A stretch of DNA of 5,410 nucleotides from Proteobacteria bacterium UBA4575 (lineage in GTDB: Bacteria > Pseudomonadota > Gammaproteobacteria > UBA4575), in the NCBI GenBank assembly GCA_002386945.1, contig DGKH01000035.1, positions 8,171 through 13,580 on the forward strand. The letters run 5' to 3'. Each line of letters opens with the position of its first letter. The stretch's first letter is position 1. Position numbers and translations under genes: made by a program. The notes beneath the pieces are model-generated. The model had not been told where the DNA came from and did not search any database. It worked only from the letters and a program-made list of their open reading frames with translations. Shown here one piece after another: positions 1 to 5,402 of the stretch.

Positions 1-512
1 CCTTTTTGCGCTGCGCCACGCTGATTTAATTCTTTCTTTGACTCCTGCTGAGCTGCCTCTAGATTCCATAGGGGCAACATACGCTCACAGTCGATCAACA
101 TGACAGAGGTATCATTGGCCGCTACAGCTAGATAGGCGTGTTCACCCATCTCGGCATCAAATAATAGAGCAGGATCTTGTAAATAAATTTGGTCGACGTC
201 GTTATAAATAGCACGTCCCATACCACCAGCAAGACTAGGGATAGCATATCGATAACAAGTAAAGCCAGTACGCCAGCTTGAGCGATCAAAACCAGTTATG
301 TTTTTCATGATATGAATTTCATAACAGCGATTTAGGTCACGCACCTTTTCTATCGAATAGATAAATACGCGTTCTGCTCGGTATTGGGCGTCTTCAGAAC
401 CTAGAAAAATGCGCACAGGCGGCTTAGACGAAGCTGTTGCTGCAGGCAAGACCACCACTTCTGGGATGCTACTGTAGAAACTTGCTTGTTCTATATGTTT
501 GGGAGATTTCAT
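1..512 (-). CDS. GT8-like glycosyltransferase-fold protein, N-terminal 170 residues (3' end beyond window)
   Basis: The minus strand is open from an ATG at 512-510 to the left edge, giving 170 codons with no stop, so the gene is cut by the window. Visible features are a conserved-looking block at residues 33-57 (RIFLGSEDAQYRAERVF, then SIEKV) and a second at 81-118 that contains RTGF, AIPSLAGGMGR and YNDVDQIYL. The Asp-x-Asp at 105-107 (DVD) after a hydrophobic strand is what a GT-A fold uses to bind a metal and nucleotide sugar, and the order resembles GT8-type and related bacterial proteins. There is no signal peptide or membrane segment in the visible part, so it is probably cytoplasmic. 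The first 32 residues look unstructured. The start is the only plausible one: an in-frame TAA lies about 19 codons upstream, with no ATG, GTG or TTG between. No good SD sequence precedes it. It is divergent from the fusion glycosyltransferase gene. Sugar donor and acceptor are unknown, and the missing C-terminus may add domains. Confidence 0.72.
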   Translation of the reverse strand, partial: MKSPKHIEQASFYSSIPEVVVLPAATASSKPPVRIFLGSEDAQYRAERVFIYSIEKVRDLNRCYEIHIMKNITGFDRSSWRTGFTCYRYAIPSLAGGMGRAIYNDVDQIYLQDPALLFDAEMGEHAYLAVAANDTSVMLIDCERMLPLWNLEAAQQESKKELNQRGAAQK

Positions 513-658
513 TATGGGTTCTGGGAGAAATTCCTGACTCTTTGAATCTTATTTCAGGGCTTGCATACGATGCGAATCGCTATGCTAAAGCCATTTATTG
601 TGTCACCGCAGCCCGTCTTACCGCTTATTTTACGGGCTAGCCGCCATCTAATTCAGGG

Positions 659-664
659 TATAAT
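659..664 (+). promoter_or_regulatory. Candidate -10 box TATAAT
   Basis: This is an exact sigma-70 -10 hexamer on the plus strand, but the sequence 17 to 18 nt upstream (GCTAGC/GGCTAG) does not resemble a -35 box and there is no extended TG motif. If used, it would give the fusion gene a leader of roughly 220 nt. It may be a chance AT-rich match. Confidence 0.2.
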
Positions 665-780
665 AACATTTTTGCGCCAAATACAGATACTTAGCTCTTG
701 ATTAAGCATGGTCAAAGCGCACCAGCTATTACCATTATTTATTCTTACTCAACACCTTAAGCTAGGATCAAAACTAGCCC

Positions 781-808
781 TTAGAAAGTGCAGGCAGAGT
801 GTTATACT
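781..808 (+). promoter_or_regulatory. Candidate promoter for the fusion glycosyltransferase gene
   Basis: TATACT at 803-808 matches five of six bases of the -10 consensus. TTAGAA at 781-786, 16 nt before it, matches only three of six bases of the -35 consensus. Transcription would begin near 815, leaving a leader of about 80 nt that contains the 13-codon ORF. The position relative to the gene is sensible, but the -35 box is weak and an activator might be needed. Confidence 0.28.
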
Positions 809-837
809 GCTGCCCGCAAGGCAAAGGCATAATAACA

Positions 838-879
838 ATGTCTATTATTTCAGATATGCAGACCCACCGAATTGATTAA
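838..879 (+). CDS. Possible 13-codon leader ORF
   Basis: An ATG at 838 opens a 13-residue frame (MSIISDMQTHRID) ending in TAA at 877-879. AAAGG at 823-827, 10 nt upstream, could act as a weak SD. The stop codon overlaps the AAGGA (878-882) that is the only SD candidate for the downstream fusion gene, so a ribosome terminating here would sit over that site. There is no run of a single amino acid codon and no clear pair of alternative hairpins, so classical attenuation is not supported. A short frame like this is expected by chance, and this may not be translated. Confidence 0.15.
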   Translation: MSIISDMQTHRID

Positions 880-894
880 GGATAGTTAGCCCTC

Positions 895-3480
895 ATGCGC
901 AGTGCGACCATTGTAATCCCTACGCTTAACGAAGAGGGAAATATAGATGCCCTGATGCAACAGCTAAATGCTGTGTCATCACCGGTCTGTGATCTGAAAA
1001 TCCTTTTTGTCGATGACCAATCAAACGACCAGACCGTCGCCAAGGTCCATCAATGGCAGCATAAACAAGCTAATGTAAGTGTCTTACAACGCACCGGGCC
1101 TCGCGACTTAACGCAATCAGTCATCGACGGTGCCGAGCATAGTCAAACTGATTTTGTACTCGTGATGGATGCTGACCTGAGCCATCCGAGTGAGAAGATC
1201 CCTGAGCTATTACAGCCGTTAGTAGACGGCACTCATGATCTCTCTGTAGGGAGTCGCTATGTCCAAGATGGTGGCATTGCCGACTGGCCAGTTCATCGAC
1301 GATTTTTATCTTGGTTTGGTGGCTTGCCAGCTAGAATCATATCTGACGTCAAAGACACCACCTCAGGATTTTTCGCCTGCCGCAAAGAATCTTTTCAGCA
1401 TATTGCTGGCGAGGCCAAGGGTTACAAAGTCCTACTTGAACTGATGGTCGCAGGCTTAGACCAGCTCCGCGTAAAAGAAGTCCCTATCGTATTCACTGAC
1501 CGTGTTGCCGGTGAATCAAAGCTAGGTAGCGCTGTCATGATTCAATACATGCAACGCTTACTTGAGTTAAGTGGTGGTAATGTCAGCGGTAAGACGGCTG
1601 GCCGCTTCGCCCTAGTCGGCATACTGGGCGTATTCATTGATGCATTCAGCTTCAGTTTAATGACTTCGCAAGGCGTCGCTATTGGCAATGCCCATGTATT
1701 AAGTTTCATCATTGCTGCCTTATCTAACTTCGCACTGAACTCTAAGTGGTCTTATCAGCATCGACATGGGTCGATATCAGGCTGGCTGGATAACGCGAGT
1801 AAATATCTATTTTTTGGCCTACTCGCATTATCCCTGCGTGGCGGCGTTATCAGTCTATTAGTCAGTTGGGGCATAAGCGCACACTTAGCTATCTATCCCG
1901 CAATTGTCGCCGCGGCAATAGTGAATTATTTTGGCGCTTCCTTTATCGTCTTTGGCCATAAAAATGCCAGCGGCATGAACTCAATCAACTGGCGAGTTAT
2001 TAGCACCGCAACCGTCGGCTTCTTAATTACCCTGCGCTTTCTCTACCTAGGTAGTAGTGAACTAATCCCAGACGAGGCCTATTACTGGTCTTATGCACAA
2101 CATTTAGACTGGTCTTATCTTGATCACCCTCCCCTATTAGCGTGGCTGATTGCGCTCAGCTGTGGCATCTTTGGTGATAATGAATTTGCTGTGCGTCTGC
2201 CGTTCTTCATCGCCGGATTAGTGACCCTATGGTTTGGCTTCAGGCTGACGAGTTTGTTATTTGACCGTACTACCGCATTTATTAGCTGCCTGTTGCTAGC
2301 AAGCTTACCCATCTTTTTCAGCACCGGCTTCTTTGCGACTACTGATAGCCTACAAATAACCTTTTGGATGGCGTCCTTATATTTTCTTGCGCGCATCTTC
2401 TTACAAAACCGACAGGATGCCTGGCTGCCATTTGGCCTAGTGCTTGGACTCGGCATGTTATCCAAATATACCTTGGTGCTTTTATTACCTGGTATCTTGC
2501 TACTGATGTTATTCAAAACCAGTGCACGGCATTGGTTTGGTAATCCACGGGTTTATATTGCAGCAGTCTGTTCGCTAGTGATCTTTATGCCTGTATTGTT
2601 TTGGAATTATCAGACTGACTGGAGTTCTTTTAGCTTTCAAACCGTACGCCGCCTTGATCGCGACATTGAGTTTTCGACACATTACCTGCTGTTACATAGC
2701 CTGATCCTGCTCAGCCCGATCGGCTTCTACCTTGCAGTCAAAGCCCTATTCAAATTGCCATCAATGCGCGTGGCTACAGCGACGCCTAGCAATGCAGACT
2801 ATCGACACTTTGTGCTGTCCTTTTTAGCTTTGCCTTTAGCGGTATTTATATACTTCAGTCTGACGCATTACCCACGCTTTCATTGGACCGCCCCTATCTG
2901 GTTACTGGCAGTCCCTTTTATGGCTTATCTACTTAGCCCAAGCAGCAATCAACAACTTCCGGCGCTATCGACAGGCCTGCGCAAGGCGACTCTGTATTCG
3001 ATTGCTATCCTCTGTATGCTTTATGGTGGCCTCTTACATATATCCACCTTTGGTCCACCGCCAGGCGTGAAATTACCTCTGGCCAATCACTATTTTTGGC
3101 GTGCTACTGCGCATGAGGTTACGGCGTTAGAACATGAAGTCGAAGCAGCCACAGGCAAACGCCCGGTAGTCATCAGTTTAAGTAAATGGTCTATCGCTAG
3201 CGCACTCAACTTCTATGATAGTGATAAGCGCAAAGACAATATCCTATCCCGCAATGCGATTGGTGAACCAGCCACTATGTATGAGCAATGGACTCAGCCT
3301 AGTGATTGGCAAAGTCATCCAGTGATCTTTATTTCTATGAACCGTCAAGATATCACTAAGCCCCATTTATATGAATATGTCAGCGGTCTTGGTGAGTTAC
3401 AGTCCAGAGTGATTATGATGGACGAGAATGAAGTGCGCACCTTGTATTACCGAGTCGCTGACAGCTACCAACCAAAATAA
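895..3480 (+). CDS. GT2 (DPM1-type) + GtrA + ArnT/PMT-type glycosyltransferase fusion
   Basis: This 861-residue inner-membrane protein carries three modules. Residues 1-225 are a GT2 polyprenyl-phosphate sugar synthase: VIPTLNEEGNI (7-17), FVDDQSNDQT (38-47), metal-binding DAD in MDADLSHP (91-98), GSRY (119-122), DTTSGFF (154-160) and a DPM1-like DRVAGESKL (202-210). Residues 234-354 are a GtrA domain with four hydrophobic helices and its paired signatures SNFALNSKWSY (277-287) and VNYFGASFIVF (343-353). Residues 365-861 are a GT-C enzyme of the ArnT/PMT type: DEAYYW (393-398) holds the likely catalytic Asp393, followed by LDHPPL (409-414), about 11 membrane segments judged by eye, HYPRFHWTAP (658-667) and a soluble, probably periplasmic tail from about 735. 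Key motifs of all three modules are intact. The inferred role is to load a sugar on undecaprenyl phosphate, flip it and transfer it to a periplasmic acceptor; sugar and acceptor are unknown. The ATG at 895 is the only start after an in-frame TAG (883-885). Its SD, AAGGA at 878-882, is 12 nt away, which is long. Confidence 0.93.
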   Translation: MRSATIVIPTLNEEGNIDALMQQLNAVSSPVCDLKILFVDDQSNDQTVAKVHQWQHKQANVSVLQRTGPRDLTQSVIDGAEHSQTDFVLVMDADLSHPSEKIPELLQPLVDGTHDLSVGSRYVQDGGIADWPVHRRFLSWFGGLPARIISDVKDTTSGFFACRKESFQHIAGEAKGYKVLLELMVAGLDQLRVKEVPIVFTDRVAGESKLGSAVMIQYMQRLLELSGGNVSGKTAGRFALVGILGVFIDAFSFSLMTSQGVAIGNAHVLSFIIAALSNFALNSKWSYQHRHGSISGWLDNASKYLFFGLLALSLRGGVISLLVSWGISAHLAIYPAIVAAAIVNYFGASFIVFGHKNASGMNSINWRVISTATVGFLITLRFLYLGSSELIPDEAYYWSYAQHLDWSYLDHPPLLAWLIALSCGIFGDNEFAVRLPFFIAGLVTLWFGFRLTSLLFDRTTAFISCLLLASLPIFFSTGFFATTDSLQITFWMASLYFLARIFLQNRQDAWLPFGLVLGLGMLSKYTLVLLLPGILLLMLFKTSARHWFGNPRVYIAAVCSLVIFMPVLFWNYQTDWSSFSFQTVRRLDRDIEFSTHYLLLHSLILLSPIGFYLAVKALFKLPSMRVATATPSNADYRHFVLSFLALPLAVFIYFSLTHYPRFHWTAPIWLLAVPFMAYLLSPSSNQQLPALSTGLRKATLYSIAILCMLYGGLLHISTFGPPPGVKLPLANHYFWRATAHEVTALEHEVEAATGKRPVVISLSKWSIASALNFYDSDKRKDNILSRNAIGEPATMYEQWTQPSDWQSHPVIFISMNRQDITKPHLYEYVSGLGELQSRVIMMDENEVRTLYYRVADSYQPK

Positions 3481-3492
3481 CTGCTTGTATTA

Positions 3493-3517
3493 GGCTCTCG
3501 GCTGAAGCGCTAGAGCC
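3493..3517. terminator. Hairpin at convergent gene junction
   Basis: GGCTCT at 3493-3498 pairs with AGAGCC at 3512-3517 around a 13-nt loop. It lies between the fusion gene's stop (3480) and the end of the minus-strand unit, and overlaps the last codons and stop (TAG at 3512-3510) of the 79-residue gene. The position suits a bidirectional terminator, but no T-tract follows on either strand, so intrinsic termination is uncertain. It could instead protect 3' ends. Confidence 0.35.
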
Positions 3518-3749
3518 ATTGCACTAGATAGTAGATAAACTGTCCTTCAGATGACTTCGATGGTCCTAGAACAACTGCAGCATGGCGTTTAGTCTCAGGC
3601 TCCTGCACCGCCAAGGCCTCCTCTTTAGTGGCACAGAGTGTTACGCAGTTAGCGGCAAATCGATGGCGCTTACTACGCGGCACATAGACCACAGCAAAGT
3701 GTTCCTGTGAGACACCACCGGCAGGGTCTGGCGGAACATAACCACGCAT
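3510..3749 (-). CDS. Conserved-looking 79-residue hypothetical protein
   Basis: I do not recognise a named family. The product is small, soluble and slightly basic, with no signal peptide, membrane helix or paired Cys motif (only Cys35 and Cys39). Blocks that look constrained are PPDPAGGVSQEHFAVVYVPR (6-25), KRHRFAANCVTLC (27-39) and GPSKSSEGQFIYYLVQWL (62-79), separated by a more variable Glu/Lys-rich stretch. The start is well supported: its ATG (3749-3747) shares one base with the TAA stop of the upstream methyltransferase-fold gene, and GGAG lies 9 nt upstream inside that gene. Such TAATG junctions usually mean coupled translation, so its level is probably tied to its neighbour's. It is the last gene of the unit. 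Function is unknown. That it is a real gene follows from the overlap, the SD and its ordered composition. Confidence 0.7.
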   Translation of the reverse strand: MRGYVPPDPAGGVSQEHFAVVYVPRSKRHRFAANCVTLCATKEEALAVQEPETKRHAAVVLGPSKSSEGQFIYYLVQWL

Positions 3750-4507
3750 TAAGACTTACTCCGATGCACTAAGCGATACTGAAAGGTTTCATCGCGCCAA
3801 TATTTCAAGAATTTCGTCAAGCGACAGGCCTGCAGTTGCTGCCGTAACTGATTAGCCTCCAAATCCCGTCGTGAAATATGCGCTATACGATTTTGATATT
3901 GACCTTGCACTGCCAGCCCAATATTAAAGTCAGCCGCCATTGCTAGCTCACGGAATGCAGCCCGTGCATCTTTCCATTCTTTTGCATCGGCAAAATTCAC
4001 AACCAAAACACCTTCCTTCGTCAGTCTGCCTAATAGTCTACGCAAATGGGCCTGCTGGTAGCTAATGGCACGGAAAGGCTCACCATTTTTTTCATGAAAA
4101 ACATCATCAATAATTAAATCGTAACGCCCGGAGCGGTTCTGTCTCAGCCATTCATCGGCTTCAGCATGTATCACATTGCAATGCCCCTTATCGACGCTAA
4201 AAAACCGTTTGGCTACGCTGATATGATTCCTATCCAGTTCAATCGCATCAATCTCTATCGTTGGGAAAAAACGTTGAAGCAGTTTCACTACGGCGCCACC
4301 ACCTAGGCCTAGCAGTAGTACTTTTTTAGGGACACGTTGCGGATCAAAGCTACTGAGTAGGAACAGCTCCCAGAGCTGGCCTTTGAATGGATCTTTAGGA
4401 TTCCACTGGCTATGTAGGACGGCATTACGATAGAGCCGAATAGAGTTACCCGCTAGACAGACTTTATACTCTGCCTCAGCGGTTACCTTATGCCAGACTA
4501 AAGCCAT
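3749..4507 (-). CDS. Spermidine-synthase-like, SAM-methyltransferase-fold protein
   Basis: The 252-residue soluble protein has the class I methyltransferase nucleotide-binding core in the form seen in spermidine synthases: KVLLLGLGGGAVV (62-74, glycine-rich motif I), IDAIELD (86-92, with acidic Glu90 expected to bind the nucleoside ribose), HAEADEWL (114-121) and YDLIIDDVF (129-137). A second half with GVLVVNFAD (166-174) continues the fold. It is shorter than typical SpeE (about 280-310 residues). The N-terminal polyamine-binding pattern of SpeE is not preserved: where SpeE has a Tyr-His-Glu, this protein reads QLWELF (44-49), and DDVFHE replaces the usual DSTDP-like loop. It is therefore better called a spermidine-synthase-like or methyltransferase-fold protein than a polyamine enzyme, and its substrate is unknown. 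It starts 5 nt after the DUF2237 gene with little visible SD, consistent with coupling from that gene, and overlaps the next gene by one base. Confidence 0.82.
   Translation of the reverse strand: MALVWHKVTAEAEYKVCLAGNSIRLYRNAVLHSQWNPKDPFKGQLWELFLLSSFDPQRVPKKVLLLGLGGGAVVKLLQRFFPTIEIDAIELDRNHISVAKRFFSVDKGHCNVIHAEADEWLRQNRSGRYDLIIDDVFHEKNGEPFRAISYQQAHLRRLLGRLTKEGVLVVNFADAKEWKDARAAFRELAMAADFNIGLAVQGQYQNRIAHISRRDLEANQLRQQLQACRLTKFLKYWRDETFQYRLVHRSKS
3759..3762 (-). promoter_or_regulatory. SD sequence (GGAG) for the 79-residue gene
   Basis: GGAG lies 9 nt before the ATG at 3749, inside the last codons of the methyltransferase-fold gene. Together with the TAATG stop-start overlap it fixes the start of the small downstream gene and suggests reinitiation or coupling. 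Confidence 0.6.
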
Positions 4508-4512
4508 TGAAA

Positions 4513-4911
4513 CTAAACCAAGTCGAGTGCATGTTTTTTCAAATAGTCCAAAGGCACGATATTTAAAGCGGCATTGTGTGTTGCCTCAAGCACTACCAGC
4601 GGTGCCTTACCTTCCATATAAGCCTCTTTCCAACGCGCTGCACAGAGACACCAACGATCACCTGGCTTTAAGCCGTCAAAGCCATGCTCTGGCCTAGGCG
4701 TAATCAGGTCATTACCCTGTGCCAAAGAATATTCCAGAAATGCTGTCGTTACTTGAGCACATACCGTGTGTGAACCAAAATCTTGAGCGTGCGTACGACA
4801 CAATCCATCACGATAGAATCCCGTCATTGGCTGACAACTACATTCTAATAATTTCTCACCAAATACATTGAGTTGTTGTTCTTCTAAGGGCTGAATATCT
4901 GTATCAGACAT
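4513..4911 (-). CDS. DUF2237 family protein
   Basis: The 132-residue soluble protein matches the DUF2237 family as I know it: NVFGEKLLECS (15-25), MTGFYRDGLC (29-38), DFGSHTVCAQVT (44-55), GNDLITPRPEHGF (66-78), LKPGDRWCLCAARW (81-94) and PLVVLEATH (104-112). Length is normal for the family and no piece is missing. Six Cys (24, 26, 38, 51, 88, 90), with C-x-C pairs at 24/26 and 88/90, plus His48 and His112, could bind metal or take part in redox chemistry, but I know of no proven biochemical role. The start is supported by GGAG 6 nt upstream of the ATG. It is the first gene of a three-gene unit with the methyltransferase-fold and 79-residue proteins, with a candidate promoter 41 nt upstream. 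Family assignment is firm; function is unknown. Confidence 0.92.
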   Translation of the reverse strand: MSDTDIQPLEEQQLNVFGEKLLECSCQPMTGFYRDGLCRTHAQDFGSHTVCAQVTTAFLEYSLAQGNDLITPRPEHGFDGLKPGDRWCLCAARWKEAYMEGKAPLVVLEATHNAALNIVPLDYLKKHALDLV

Positions 4912-4917
4912 GGCTAA

Positions 4918-4921
4918 CTCC
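4918..4921 (-). promoter_or_regulatory. SD sequence (GGAG) for the DUF2237 gene
   Basis: GGAG within CGGAG lies 6 nt before the ATG at 4911 and supports this start. The same CGGAG core serves the 79-residue gene at the end of the unit. Confidence 0.65.
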
Positions 4922-4951
4922 GTTAGTTAATGCATTAGGCCATCTTAATAT

Positions 4952-4980
4952 ATTGTAAGTCGTGTTCTAAATCTTGGAAA
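4952..4980 (-). promoter_or_regulatory. Candidate sigma-70 promoter of the DUF2237 unit
   Basis: Read on the minus strand, TTTCCA (4980-4975, four of six bases of the -35 consensus) is followed after exactly 17 nt by TACAAT (4957-4952, five of six bases of the -10 consensus). Transcription would start near 4945, giving a leader of about 34 nt. The surrounding DNA is AT-rich, so chance matches are likely, but spacing and position are good. Read-through from the upstream tRNA genes is an alternative source of transcripts. Confidence 0.38.
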
Positions 4981-5080
4981 AATTAAACGACATTAGACGG
5001 AAAGTTAGGTGGACTTTCTAATATTTGGAAAAACGGGAAAGAAATAAAGGGGATCTCTCTAACTAAATCAACAGTTTATA

Positions 5081-5157
5081 TGGTGCGCCCGGAGGGATTC
5101 GAACCCCCGACCACCTGGTTCGAAGCCAGGTACTCTATCCAGCTGAGCTACAGGCGC
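5081..5157 (-). tRNA. tRNA-Arg (anticodon UCG)
   Basis: This is a complete 77-nt cloverleaf with encoded CCA. The acceptor stem GCGCCTG/CGGGCGC contains one G-U pair at 6-67. The D stem is GCTC/GAGT, the anticodon stem CCTGG/CCAGG holds the loop CTTCGAA, and the T stem GGGGG/CCCTC holds TTCGAAT, with a G-U pair at 50-64. The anticodon T34-C35-G36 reads CGA and by wobble CGG. A20, C35 and G36 are the arginine identity bases known from E. coli, and A73 is compatible. It lies 142 nt downstream of a tRNA-Arg(ACG) gene with which it shares 69 of 77 bases. No convincing promoter of its own is visible in the spacer, so it may be co-transcribed. Confidence 0.96.
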
Positions 5158-5299
5158 AATATCTGAGTAACCTATTAATCATGTCACTATCGTACAGACT
5201 TAGACTCTTCAGCCATACAATTAAGACTCGAGGATATAGTAGAAGATTTAGACGGACTTAGGAACGTATGAATGGACTAGATCTGAAAATTGATAGAAA

Positions 5300-5376
5300 T
5301 GGTGCGCCCGGAGAGATTCGAACTCCCGACCCCTTAGTTCGTAGCCAAGTACTCTATCCAGCTGAGCTACGGGCGC
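5300..5376 (-). tRNA. tRNA-Arg (anticodon ACG)
   Basis: This is a complete 77-nt cloverleaf with encoded CCA. The acceptor stem GCGCCCG/CGGGCGC is fully paired. The anticodon stem CTTGG/CTAAG has a G-U pair at 30-40 and holds the loop CTACGAA, and the T stem GGGAG/CTCTC holds TTCGAAT. The anticodon A34-C35-G36 is the one that TadA converts to ICG in bacteria, reading CGU, CGC and CGA. The arginine identity bases A20, C35 and G36 are present. A -10-like CATAAT with a GC-rich stretch after it lies just upstream at the window edge. Confidence 0.96.
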
Positions 5377-5396
5377 GTTATTTCAAGTAGGCGCGC

Positions 5397-5402
5397 ATTA
5401 TG
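5397..5402 (-). promoter_or_regulatory. -10 box of the tRNA-Arg promoter (promoter cut by window edge)
   Basis: On the minus strand CATAAT (five of six bases of the -10 consensus) is followed at once by GCGCGCC, about 20 nt before the mature tRNA-Arg(ACG) 5' end. A GC-rich discriminator after the -10 box is the usual mark of stable-RNA promoters under stringent (ppGpp/DksA) control. The -35 box would fall at or beyond the right edge and cannot be checked. Confidence 0.5.

Larger units (their letters stand above)
513..894. other. Divergent intergenic region with weak regulatory signals
   Basis: This 382-nt stretch separates two divergent glycosyltransferase genes and must hold the start signals of both unless they are read from elsewhere. 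On the plus strand it has a perfect TATAAT at 659-664 without a recognisable -35 box, a TATACT at 803-808 with a poor -35, and a 13-codon ORF at 838-879. A 7-bp inverted repeat (AGCCCGT at 610-616, ACGGGCT at 632-638) has a 15-nt loop and no T-tract. I found no convincing minus-strand promoter for the left gene and no known riboswitch or RNA gene. A 67-codon plus-strand ORF here (437-640) overlaps the left gene and shows no protein-like features. Confidence 0.6.

Noticed and set aside
610..638. Inverted repeat AGCCCGT/ACGGGCT as a terminator or operator
   Set aside because: The loop is 15 nt, no T-tract follows on either strand, and no gene ends nearby on the plus strand. It may be chance.
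437..640. Plus-strand 67-codon ORF
   Set aside because: It overlaps the start of the better supported minus-strand GT8-like gene, has no SD and no recognisable domain, and its composition looks like an antisense shadow.
1259..1444. Plus-strand 61-codon ORF
   Set aside because: It lies wholly inside the GT2 module of the fusion gene in another frame, where the main frame carries conserved motifs.
2124..2516. Minus-strand 130-codon ORF
   Set aside because: It is antisense to transmembrane segments of the GT-C module. Its Lys/Asn/Arg/Ser-rich composition is typical of the reverse complement of hydrophobic codons.
895..3480. Naming the fusion gene arnT, arnC or gtrB
   Set aside because: All three modules belong to broad superfamilies, and nothing in the sequence identifies aminoarabinose, glucose or mannose as the sugar.
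3749..4507. Naming the gene speE
   Set aside because: The nucleoside-binding core fits, but the polyamine-site pattern and usual length of SpeE do not, so the symbol would overstate the evidence.
4992..5022. Hairpin (GAAAGT/ACTTTC with outer ATTA/TAAT) as terminator of the tRNA transcript
   Set aside because: The stem is AT-rich with a 3-nt bulge, and the T-rich stretch on the minus strand begins about 14 nt after the inner stem, so it does not fit an intrinsic terminator well.
5081..5157. tRNA-Arg gene as an attachment site for an integrated element
   Set aside because: There is no integrase in the window and no second copy of the tRNA 3' end to the left except in the neighbouring full tRNA gene.
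4993..5256. Short direct repeat TTAGACGGA (4993-5001 and 5248-5256)
   Set aside because: Nine bases in AT-rich spacers, at different distances from the two tRNA genes, with no further copies noticed. Probably chance or remnant similarity of the spacers.
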